The position numbers were made by a program, and so were the translations under genes. The notes under the pieces are model-generated. The model saw only the letters and a list, made by a program, of their open reading frames with translations, was not told the origin of the DNA and searched no databases. DNA of 50,247 nt from Eudoraea sp. (GTDB taxonomy: Bacteria; Bacteroidota; Bacteroidia; Flavobacteriales; Flavobacteriaceae), in assembly GCA_024639765.1 (NCBI GenBank), contig JAHEHU010000010.1, positions 1 through 50,247 on the forward strand, read 5' to 3'. Positions 24,841-32,680 of the stretch are shown here, in pieces; within the stretch, counting starts at the first letter, position 1, and each line of letters opens with the position of its first letter.

Positions 24841-25422
24841 TTAATTCGTTAAAACAATTTGATTCTGCTCAATGATCTTGCGGAGATTGATCAAAGCATA
24901 TCGCATACGTCCCAAGGCGGTATTTATACTAACCTGGGTGTTCTCAGCGATCTCATTAAAACTCATGTCCTGATATATTCTCATACGCAGCACCTCCTGC
25001 TGATCTTTGGGCAACTGTTCAATAAGGACCTCTAAATCCTGGTCTATTTGCTCTTTGATCAGCTGCTTTTCAGCATTTAACTTATCATCCGTTAGAACAG
25101 AGAATATATTGAACTCTTTGTTTCCCTGATATTTCGGCATCCGTTTATTACGCCGAAAATGATCTATGATCAGATTATGGGCAATACGCATGATCCAGGG
25201 CAAGAACTTGCCTTCCTCATTATATTTACCGCGTTTCAAGGTACTTATAACCTTTATAAAGGTGTCTTGAAATATATCCTCGGTAATAGACATGTCATGT
25301 ACCTTGGAATAAATATAGCTGCTTAGGCGCTGATTGTGTTTGTTGATCAAGATCTCAATGGCTCGTTCATCACCATTGATATAATTACTTATGAGGATAG
25401 CATCGTCAATCGTTGTTTGCAT
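24841..25422 (-). CDS. ECF-type RNA polymerase sigma factor B
   Basis: A 193-residue factor with the same layout as sigma factor A: TEDIFQDTFIKVISTLKRG and IMRIAHNLIIDHFRRNKR in region 2, and MSFNEIAENTQVSINTALGRM in region 4. Only 49 of 193 aligned positions differ, and most are conservative. The ATG at 25422 aligns with the start of its paralog; the ORF extends to 25494 but those 24 residues have no counterpart. A -7 box lies about 120 nt upstream. The gene is divergent from uvrA, an arrangement common in Flavobacteriia. Confidence 0.95.
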   Translation of the reverse strand: MQTTIDDAILISNYINGDERAIEILINKHNQRLSSYIYSKVHDMSITEDIFQDTFIKVISTLKRGKYNEEGKFLPWIMRIAHNLIIDHFRRNKRMPKYQGNKEFNIFSVLTDDKLNAEKQLIKEQIDQDLEVLIEQLPKDQQEVLRMRIYQDMSFNEIAENTQVSINTALGRMRYALINLRKIIEQNQIVLTN

Positions 25423-25540
25423 ACAATTACTTTTTTGGTTCAATTCAGGGGTCGCAATATTTTTGTAGGATGCGACTTTTTTAATCCTTTTCAAAAAAGT
25501 AATGTTGCTGTATAGGCAGTATTTTATTTGATTAACACTT

Positions 25541-25548
25541 CAAATATA
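25541..25548 (-). promoter_or_regulatory. Bacteroidota -7 box upstream of sigma factor B
   Basis: The minus strand reads TATATTTG, an exact match, about 120 nt before the ATG at 25422. It would give a 110-nt leader; no riboswitch or attenuator is obvious in it. Confidence 0.45.
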
Positions 25549-25639
25549 GAAAAAATATAAGTTCTCAGTGGCTGCTGAATCTTTTTAACATTTTTCAATT
25601 CCTCCTTTTATTCCACTGGCGTTTGGTTTTTACATATTG

Positions 25640-25647
25640 TATCTTTG
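25640..25647 (+). promoter_or_regulatory. Bacteroidota -7 box upstream of uvrA
   Basis: TATCTTTG matches exactly, 17 nt before the uvrA ATG, so the leader is short. Confidence 0.5.
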
Positions 25648-25664
25648 CACCTTTCTGATTTTTT

Positions 25665-28448
25665 ATGGCCACAATAACAGAGGTAGATCCTAAGCATAAT
25701 ATCATTATAAAGGGGGCAAAACTGCACAATCTTAAAAATATTGACGTGGTGATCCCTAGAAACAAATTAGTGGTCATTACAGGTCTTTCCGGTTCAGGAA
25801 AATCAAGTCTTGCCTTCGACACCCTTTATGCGGAGGGTCAAAGACGTTATGTTGAAAGTCTTTCCTCCTATGCAAGACAATTCCTCGGCAAATTAGACAA
25901 GCCCAAGGTAGATTCAATTAAAGGTATTGCTCCGGCCATCGCCATAGAACAAAAGGTGAATGCTACCAATCCCAGGTCTACCGTTGGTACAAGTACTGAG
26001 ATCTATGATTATTTGAAATTATTGTTTGCCCGGATTGGTAAGACCTATTCGCCCATCTCAGGGAATGAGGTCAAAAAGCATACAGTGACAGATGTGGTCT
26101 CTTTTGTAAGGACATTCGAAGAAAACACCAAACTATTATTGCTGGCCCCTATAAGTATTCCAGAAGACAGGGACAAGAAGAAGACCTTGCAGCTTCTATC
26201 AAAGCAGGGATACGCCAGGATAAAGTATGGAGGAACCATTCACAGAATTGACGAGGAACTACATCAAAAAGTAGGGGACCAATTATATCTGGTGGTCGAT
26301 CGGATCGTTAAAAAAGATGATGAAGATTTCTACAACCGCTTAGCTAATGCCATAGATACTGCCTTCTTTGAGGGGAAAGGCGATTGCCTAATCGAAGAAG
26401 TGGCCACAGGAAAAGAAACGCCATTTAGCAATGCCTTTGAACTAGATGGCATGTCCTTTTTAGAACCTAATGTTCATTTATTCAGTTTTAATAACCCTTA
26501 TGGTGCCTGCCCGGCATGTGAGGGCTATGGGGATGTTATAGGAATTGACGAAGATCTTGTAATTCCCAATACCTCCCTCTCTGTCTACGAAAATGCCGTT
26601 TTTCCCTGGCGTGGCGAAAGTATGAGTTGGTATAGGGATCAGCTGGTAAATGCCGCCTATAAATTCGATTTTCCTATACACAAGCCATGGTTTCAATTAT
26701 CAGAGGATCAAAAAAATCTTGTTTGGGAAGGCAATAAACATTTTATTGGGATCACTAAGTTTTTTAAACAATTGGAGGATAAAAGCTATAAGATCCAAAA
26801 CCGCGTAATGCTCTCACGCTATCGTGGCAAAACACGATGTCAGCTATGCAGGGGAAAAAGATTACGCAAAGAAACAGGGTATATTAAGATCAATGGCAGT
26901 TCAATATCTGATCTGGTGGGCAGTCCAATTCTCCAATTAAAATCCTTTTTTGAGGAGTTGGTTCTTTCTGATCATGACCAAAAGATCGCCAGTAGATTGC
27001 TTAAGGAGATTAATACACGCCTGGGCTTTCTGGATAAGGTAGGTTTGGGGTATTTAACCCTTAATAGAAAATCGAACACGCTATCCGGTGGCGAAAGTCA
27101 GCGCATTAACCTGGCCACATCACTTGGCAGTAGTCTGGTTGGATCTATGTATATTTTAGATGAACCCAGTATTGGACTTCATCCCAGGGATACTGAGAAT
27201 TTGATCGATGTGCTGTGTTCCTTACGAGATCTTGGAAACACAGTCATAGTGGTAGAGCACGATGAAGATATCATGAAGGCTGCAGACGTCATTATAGACA
27301 TAGGTCCCGAAGCTGGTACGTTTGGAGGTGAAGTAGTGGCCTGCGGCACCTATCAGGAGATCTTGATGGCCAACTCCTTAACAGCTGACTACCTCAAGGG
27401 TAAGCAGGAAATTGCAGTACCTGAAACGCGAAGAACGAGTCCCAATTTCATTAAGGTAACAGGAGCCAGGGAGCACAATTTAAAGAATATTGATGTAACC
27501 ATTCCCCTGAACATGCTCACTATTATTACAGGGGTTTCAGGAAGTGGGAAAAGCACCTTGGTAAAAAAGATAATATACCCGGCACTTTTAAAAGAATTAG
27601 GCGGATATGGGTCAAAAGCAGGGCAACATACGGCCATACAAGGGAAATATAAGGAGATAAAACACATAGAATTTGTAGATCAGAATCCTATTGGCAGATC
27701 CTCCCGATCAAATCCGGTAACGTATATAAAGGCATATGACGACATCAGGAATTTATTTGCATCTCAGAAACTCAGCAAACTAAGGGGCTACCAGGCGAAA
27801 CACTTTTCTTTTAATGTGGACGGTGGCCGATGTGAAAAATGTAAAGGTGAAGGAGAGATCACAGTAGAAATGCAGTTTATGGCCGATGTGCATTTAGAAT
27901 GTGATTCCTGTGGAGGTCAACGATTTAAAAAAGAAATTCTGGAAGTCAACTTTGAAGGCGTCAATATCGATAACGTCTTACACATGACCATAGATAATGC
28001 ATTAAGTTTTTTCCAACTTCACAAGCAAACCAAGATTGTTTCAAAATTAAAGCCACTACAAGATGTTGGTCTGGGGTATGTAACCCTGGGACAATCATCC
28101 TCAACCTTGTCCGGAGGAGAGGCACAACGTATTAAGCTGGCTACCTTCCTGATAAAAGGAACTTCCAAAGAGAAAGCACTATTTATATTTGACGAACCAA
28201 CTACCGGTTTGCATTTTCATGATATCAGAAAATTATTAAAGTCGTTCAATGCGCTAATTAGCAGCGGTCATTCTGTATTGGTAATTGAGCATAATTTGGA
28301 AATGATCAAATGTGCAGATTATGTAATTGATCTGGGACCCGAAGGTGGTGAACAAGGAGGAGCATTGGTCTCAGAAGGAACTCCGGAAGAAATTGTAGCC
28401 GCCAAAAAAGGTTATACGGCTACCTATCTTTCCTCAAAAATAGAATAA
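25665..28448 (+). CDS. uvrA: Excinuclease ABC subunit A
   Basis: UvrA recognises bulky DNA damage in nucleotide excision repair and loads UvrB; it is a cytoplasmic dimeric ATPase with two ABC modules. Walker A of the first module is GLSGSGKS (40-47); the second begins GVSGSGKST near residue 622. Both signature motifs ([12 protein letters not shown] and [12 protein letters not shown]) are present. Two zinc-binding modules are seen: CPACEGYG with CQLCRGKR, and CEKCKGEGE with CDSCGGQR. The length of 927 residues is normal. No uvrB is in the window. Confidence 0.97.
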   Translation: MATITEVDPKHNIIIKGAKLHNLKNIDVVIPRNKLVVITGLSGSGKSSLAFDTLYAEGQRRYVESLSSYARQFLGKLDKPKVDSIKGIAPAIAIEQKVNATNPRSTVGTSTEIYDYLKLLFARIGKTYSPISGNEVKKHTVTDVVSFVRTFEENTKLLLLAPISIPEDRDKKKTLQLLSKQGYARIKYGGTIHRIDEELHQKVGDQLYLVVDRIVKKDDEDFYNRLANAIDTAFFEGKGDCLIEEVATGKETPFSNAFELDGMSFLEPNVHLFSFNNPYGACPACEGYGDVIGIDEDLVIPNTSLSVYENAVFPWRGESMSWYRDQLVNAAYKFDFPIHKPWFQLSEDQKNLVWEGNKHFIGITKFFKQLEDKSYKIQNRVMLSRYRGKTRCQLCRGKRLRKETGYIKINGSSISDLVGSPILQLKSFFEELVLSDHDQKIASRLLKEINTRLGFLDKVGLGYLTLNRKSNTLSGGESQRINLATSLGSSLVGSMYILDEPSIGLHPRDTENLIDVLCSLRDLGNTVIVVEHDEDIMKAADVIIDIGPEAGTFGGEVVACGTYQEILMANSLTADYLKGKQEIAVPETRRTSPNFIKVTGAREHNLKNIDVTIPLNMLTIITGVSGSGKSTLVKKIIYPALLKELGGYGSKAGQHTAIQGKYKEIKHIEFVDQNPIGRSSRSNPVTYIKAYDDIRNLFASQKLSKLRGYQAKHFSFNVDGGRCEKCKGEGEITVEMQFMADVHLECDSCGGQRFKKEILEVNFEGVNIDNVLHMTIDNALSFFQLHKQTKIVSKLKPLQDVGLGYVTLGQSSSTLSGGEAQRIKLATFLIKGTSKEKALFIFDEPTTGLHFHDIRKLLKSFNALISSGHSVLVIEHNLEMIKCADYVIDLGPEGGEQGGALVSEGTPEEIVAAKKGYTATYLSSKIE

Positions 28449-28590
28449 TACTTCATTAAAATTCCGGTTGTTTTTAGTTACTTTCCGGCGTGTGCATTTA
28501 CTAATCACAGCACATTATATCCACATTAGATAGTATCTTACTAATTTTTATATACCTGATTATCATATACTTATGAGTTAAATCTGATTT

Positions 28591-28607
28591 TTGGCACGCT
28601 GTTTGGT
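28591..28607 (+). promoter_or_regulatory. Candidate sigma-54 (RpoN) promoter
   Basis: TTGGCACG (28591-28598), four bases, TTGGT (28603-28607). The -24 element is a perfect match to the RpoN consensus TTGGCACG-N4-TTGCW; the -12 element differs by one base (TTGG for TTGC). The two GG pairs are exactly 12 bp apart. No TAnnTTTG box is seen in this leader. The start of transcription would be near 28618, within a hairpin. Confidence 0.55.
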
Positions 28608-28616
28608 ATATCTATG

Positions 28617-28640
28617 CTGAATGTAAATAATTGCATTCAG
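28617..28640. repeat. Inverted repeat at the predicted transcription start
   Basis: CTGAATG (28617-28623) and CATTCAG (28634-28640) form a 7-bp stem that can extend inward by three pairs, leaving a 4-nt loop. It would sit at the very 5' end of the mRNA from the sigma-54-like promoter, so it may stabilise the transcript or serve as an operator. Confidence 0.5.
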
Positions 28641-28659
28641 AATTTTAAATAATTGTGTC

Positions 28660-29832
28660 ATGAAAAATCTACTACTCATTTTAGGAGCCTTTGCACTGAG
28701 TAGCTCAGTGGGGGCCACAACCTTAGAAGAAAATCTTGCGATCAGCAATACATTTCGATATAACAACTCCGTAATTTTTGTGGAAAACGGAATTACATTT
28801 TCTGTGTATAGAGATGGTGAGTTCGATTTTTACATAGACAACCAGGTAAATTTTGGCGCCAATGTTAACATTGGTAGGGCCAACCTTACATTTAATTCTG
28901 GATTCGATTATGGTCCTTTTGTACAGTATGATGACTATGGTGCCGTGATCCAGGTACAGAATGTACCCATTTTTTATGACTACTATGGACGTGTTTCACA
29001 GATAGGTGGCATTAATGTATGGTACAACAATGGCAGGCTCAGAAGAGTTGGAGGCTTACATGTATACTATAACAACCGGGGAATGTTCAACAGATTCAAT
29101 GGTTATATAAATGTATACAACAGGTTTTATACCTATAACCCGTATCACGCCTATTTCGCAAGACCTGCCCTTGGTTTTTGTCTGGTGTACAACAGACCTT
29201 ACAGAAGGTATTATGCCCCTATACGATATACCTATTACAGGCCTTATTACAACAACTATAGAAGGACGTATGCCAGAGTAGGTAACCACTACAGATATAA
29301 TAACAGGCAAGATAGATCTCGTATCTATCGTAACGACAGACGCGTGGTGGCCAGAAATAATAACAGCAGAAGAAATGATGGGTATGCCCGCAATGACAGG
29401 CAGCTTCGCGACACCAAAGGTCGCCGTAGCAATGGACAGTTTCGGGATACTAAGAGTAGCCGTAGTAATAAAGTAGCCAGCAATGGCAGAACGGCCTCCA
29501 GGACAGAAACTATGCGATCTAAGCGGACTATGGATGGGAAAAGATCTAGTACTCAAACCAGAAGCACGAGGTCTACCCAGGTGAAAAGGAATAGCTCAGG
29601 AACCATAGGTAGAAGTAATGCCGGAAAGGCAGTCACTCAAAGAAAAGTGGTTCGTACGCCTAACAAAAATGTTGCCAGTAGAAGTAAAACTACTTCTAAT
29701 CGCCCGCAGCGTACACAGAGAACCGCTGTTAGTCGCAAGACAGTAAGTACAAAAAGAAGTGGTCCTAAAGCTACAACAAGATCTGCAAGTAAGACCAATG
29801 TATCTCGAAGCAGAAGCCGAAGAGTGCAATAA
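28660..29832 (+). CDS. Secreted protein with aromatic repeats and a highly basic tail
   Basis: A 390-residue protein with a signal peptide (about 1-19, ending SVGA). Residues 20-90 form a beta-rich domain. Around residues 95-150 there are short repeats of the type INVWYNNGRLRRVGG / LHVYYNNRGMFNRFNG. Next comes a tyrosine-arginine-rich stretch (RRYYAPIRYTYYRPYY). From about residue 220 the sequence is low complexity, made almost wholly of R, K, S, N, T and Q, giving a strongly basic tail. No known enzymatic motif is present. It may bind anionic polymers such as DNA, polysaccharide or the outer membrane surface. It appears to be driven by an RpoN-type promoter. Confidence 0.78.
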   Translation: MKNLLLILGAFALSSSVGATTLEENLAISNTFRYNNSVIFVENGITFSVYRDGEFDFYIDNQVNFGANVNIGRANLTFNSGFDYGPFVQYDDYGAVIQVQNVPIFYDYYGRVSQIGGINVWYNNGRLRRVGGLHVYYNNRGMFNRFNGYINVYNRFYTYNPYHAYFARPALGFCLVYNRPYRRYYAPIRYTYYRPYYNNYRRTYARVGNHYRYNNRQDRSRIYRNDRRVVARNNNSRRNDGYARNDRQLRDTKGRRSNGQFRDTKSSRSNKVASNGRTASRTETMRSKRTMDGKRSSTQTRSTRSTQVKRNSSGTIGRSNAGKAVTQRKVVRTPNKNVASRSKTTSNRPQRTQRTAVSRKTVSTKRSGPKATTRSASKTNVSRSRSRRVQ

Positions 29833-29860
29833 GATAGTTTTTAGGTTGGTTAGTTGGTTA

Positions 29861-29893
29861 GCCCCGTGGTGGATTCGTCCCTGCGGGGTTTTT
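29861..29893 (+). terminator. Intrinsic terminator after the basic secreted protein gene
   Basis: Stem CCCCG (29862-29866) with CGGGG (29884-29888), an internal GGA-TTCG-TCC mini-hairpin, and T run to 29893. Confidence 0.75.
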
Positions 29894-29951
29894 CTTGAGG
29901 GTACTGCCCTATTATCAATTCTAATATTAATTATCAGGGTCTCTTATTACT

Positions 29952-31409
29952 TTATTTTGGGCCTATGTATTTAGATAAGACCCCAAATACATCTTCCGAT
30001 ATTTTAAATCGATAGAGAACTCCTATGTACATGGCTATGATCAGGAAACTTTTTAAGGCAATATTGATTATAGGATGAAACGGGAATTGCAAGGCGAAGA
30101 AAATTGCACAGACCAAAAGCAGGAGAAAGAGCACCTTAAATGTTTCTTTCGTAAATGGCTGTAGATCTAATTTTTGTTTTACATAGAGCAGTTTTAACAG
30201 ATTATAAATAAATACCGCAATAAAAGTGGCAAGGGCCGCGCCCTCTATCCCAATACGGGGAATTAGATACCAATTAAACAGAATGGTGCAAATAGCAAGA
30301 AAAACGCCTAGAAATAAGATGGCCCTGTAGTGATCGGAATTGTATAGAATAGCATTGTTATTCCCTAACATGGCATCGAACAACTTAGCCAACCCAATAA
30401 GCAATACAATGTTAAATCCACCCCGGTAATTCTCAGGCAAAAGGAGATACAAGTCCCCAAGGTTCAAAAGGATCAACACAAATATGAGGCCTGAGATAAT
30501 AAAAAGTGTGAGAGAGCTTTTGTGGTATAGTATCCCTAGACCTTCTTTATCTTTCTGGTTCAAAAGTGCAGCAGTCATCGGGTAGGTGATCTGATGCATG
30601 GCACGAGAGGGTACGGAGATCACTGTAGCAATAAATACCGCCACGGTATAGTAGGCAACTTTCTCTATTTCAATGAACTGGTTGATCATAAATTTATCAA
30701 CCTCCAACAAAACTACGGCCGTAGAACCACCCAAAATGATCAAAAAACTGTAGGTAAGGATCGTTTTAATATTATGTGGGACCTTAAAAGTAAAAGAAGG
30801 TACCCTAAGCGCATAGGCATAAATTTTCATGATCAACATTCTCAAAATATATACCCCTACCAGGGCCTTTAAGAAGGTGTCTACAGAGATATAATCCGCA
30901 TACACTCCAAAAAGCAGCGCCATAACTGCTATCCTCGCAAAGATCTCTTTCATAAAATTTCCAAAAACAGACCTCATAAGGACACGGGACCATGCATAAA
31001 AGATCTCGAAATAGGCCATTGCCATAGCAATGAGGAAAATATGCCATACGTAGTCTTTCGCAATTAAATTGCGTTGCCCTATGAAGTTTCCAATAGCATC
31101 ATTTGCCATATAACTGAACAAACCAAGAGGCAGGATAAGAATCAATGGCAAAACCAACATAAAGGCCAAAAATCCATCCTGAGTTTTTTTATCCGTATAT
31201 CCAGTAAAAAATTTAATCATGGTATTTGGTACACCAAGGGCTAAAACAGGAGTTAATATGGCCGAGGTGGCTAATATGACGCCTACAAGGCCATAATAAG
31301 TATCTGTTAGAAAACGGGCATAAAGAAACAGCGTATTGATGGCCCCAATTGCAAAACCTAAATAGGTAATGACCATATTACTCAATGACTGTTTAAATAC
31401 AATTCCCAT
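29952..31409 (-). CDS. Polysaccharide flippase (Wzx/MATE-like membrane protein)
   Basis: A 485-residue integral membrane protein with about 12-14 hydrophobic helices and few charged loops. It begins GIVFKQSLSNMVITYLGF and contains LALGVPNTMIKFF, typical of oligosaccharide flippases that move undecaprenyl-linked repeat units across the inner membrane. The C-terminal half ends in paired helices. It is coupled to the upstream glycosyltransferase (TAATG) and lies in an operon with a YfhO protein, pointing to surface glycan or glycolipid synthesis. Confidence 0.87.
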   Translation of the reverse strand: MGIVFKQSLSNMVITYLGFAIGAINTLFLYARFLTDTYYGLVGVILATSAILTPVLALGVPNTMIKFFTGYTDKKTQDGFLAFMLVLPLILILPLGLFSYMANDAIGNFIGQRNLIAKDYVWHIFLIAMAMAYFEIFYAWSRVLMRSVFGNFMKEIFARIAVMALLFGVYADYISVDTFLKALVGVYILRMLIMKIYAYALRVPSFTFKVPHNIKTILTYSFLIILGGSTAVVLLEVDKFMINQFIEIEKVAYYTVAVFIATVISVPSRAMHQITYPMTAALLNQKDKEGLGILYHKSSLTLFIISGLIFVLILLNLGDLYLLLPENYRGGFNIVLLIGLAKLFDAMLGNNNAILYNSDHYRAILFLGVFLAICTILFNWYLIPRIGIEGAALATFIAVFIYNLLKLLYVKQKLDLQPFTKETFKVLFLLLLVCAIFFALQFPFHPIINIALKSFLIIAMYIGVLYRFKISEDVFGVLSKYIGPK

Positions 31410-32680
31410 TATAATTGTGCCGCTAATTTCTTGGTTAATTCTCTCCTGCTGAACTTTTCAATCCCCGTAACCGGCATGGAAAGTGATTTCTTTTGATAGG
31501 CTGTAAACCATTCCCAAATTGTCTCTTTAAGCTTTTTATCATTTTCATAGGTAAATACCCTACCGGTCCTGGTGTTGCGTACCATCTCTCCTGCCTCCCA
31601 TCCGGGAGGGCCAATGGCCAGTATGGGGCGTCTTGCGGCAAGATATTCAAACAATTTCCCCGGGATGATCCCTTTGGTCCCCTCAGAGTTGATCTCAGCC
31701 AATAACAAGACCTGCGACCCCTGCTGTATCTTAATAGCTTCCTCATGTGGTAGGTATGACAACATCTTAACCACACCTCCTAAGTTGTGTTCTTCTATCT
31801 CCTTTATCACATCCTCACTAACCACCCCTGCCAGTTGTATTTGTAAGGATCTTCTAAAGCTTGGATGTTCCTTTGCCAATTCTGACAGAACACGCCAGAG
31901 TACTTTTGGATTTCTTTCTGACAAGAGAGAGCCAATATGCGAAATGGTAAAATTGGTATCGAGCGCAGTACCTCCATCGTAATCCGTATTGAACCCATTT
32001 GTTATCACCAATATAGGTCTTGCAGTAATGGCCTCAAATTCTTGTTTAGTGGTCTCACTGGTCACTATGATCTCATCTGCCTTATTTAGCACTTCTTTTT
32101 CCAGTGCTATGTGCTTCTTTTGTGATCTCTTGGTTAATCTCAATTCCTTATGGTAGCCTATGGAGGTCCATGGATCCCTGAAATCGGCAATCCATTTAAC
32201 CGTTTTTAGTTTTTGTAAACCCATACCTATAAGGTGCAAGCTATGAGGCGGGCCGGACGTGATAACGGTCTGTATTTGTTCTTTTTCGATGATGCCAGAT
32301 AAAAATCTAATCGACGGTTTAACCCAATGTACGCGGGCATCCGGAATAAAGAAATTACCCCGAACCCAAAGAAATATACGCTCTAATAAAGATGGTTCTT
32401 TAGAGGTAATGATCCCGGAACTTATCCTGTTTGTCTTTTGACCAGAAAGCAGGGAAGCTAGTTTATAGGGTTCCCAAATGGTATTCCGATAAATAGTGAC
32501 TCCCTCCGGCACCTCTTTTGATAGTGTGGCGTCTTTTATTGGATAATGCGGGTCTTTTGGTATGTAGAGGACAGGTTCTATCCCGTTCTCTGGTAAATAC
32601 TTGACAAAATTAAGCCATCGCTGAACCCCCGGTCCTCCTGCAGGGGGCCAATAGTAGGTTACGATGAGCACTTTTTTCAT
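31409..32680 (-). CDS. Glycosyltransferase (GT4-like, GT-B fold)
   Basis: A 423-residue cytoplasmic glycosyltransferase. The N-terminal half starts VLIVTYYWPPAGGPGVQRWLNF, the glycine-rich acceptor-side motif of GT4-like enzymes. The donor-binding half has SHIGSLLSERNPKVLWRVL and, near residue 345, the segment EGTKGIIPGKLFEYLAARRPILAIG, containing the conserved E and KxFEY of GT4 enzymes. The donor and acceptor are unknown. Overlaps the YfhO gene by ATGA and the flippase gene by one base, forming a tightly coupled operon. Confidence 0.9.
   Translation of the reverse strand: MKKVLIVTYYWPPAGGPGVQRWLNFVKYLPENGIEPVLYIPKDPHYPIKDATLSKEVPEGVTIYRNTIWEPYKLASLLSGQKTNRISSGIITSKEPSLLERIFLWVRGNFFIPDARVHWVKPSIRFLSGIIEKEQIQTVITSGPPHSLHLIGMGLQKLKTVKWIADFRDPWTSIGYHKELRLTKRSQKKHIALEKEVLNKADEIIVTSETTKQEFEAITARPILVITNGFNTDYDGGTALDTNFTISHIGSLLSERNPKVLWRVLSELAKEHPSFRRSLQIQLAGVVSEDVIKEIEEHNLGGVVKMLSYLPHEEAIKIQQGSQVLLLAEINSEGTKGIIPGKLFEYLAARRPILAIGPPGWEAGEMVRNTRTGRVFTYENDKKLKETIWEWFTAYQKKSLSMPVTGIEKFSRRELTKKLAAQL

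Noticed and set aside
28660-29832. Arg/Ser-rich tail considered as evidence of a pseudogene or frameshift.
   Set aside because: The frame is open to a terminator, and the bias is uniform and consistent with a functional low-complexity tail.
29759-29974. A 71-codon ORF at the end of the basic secreted protein gene.
   Set aside because: It overlaps the basic tail in another frame and runs through the terminator; composition is that of a shadow ORF.
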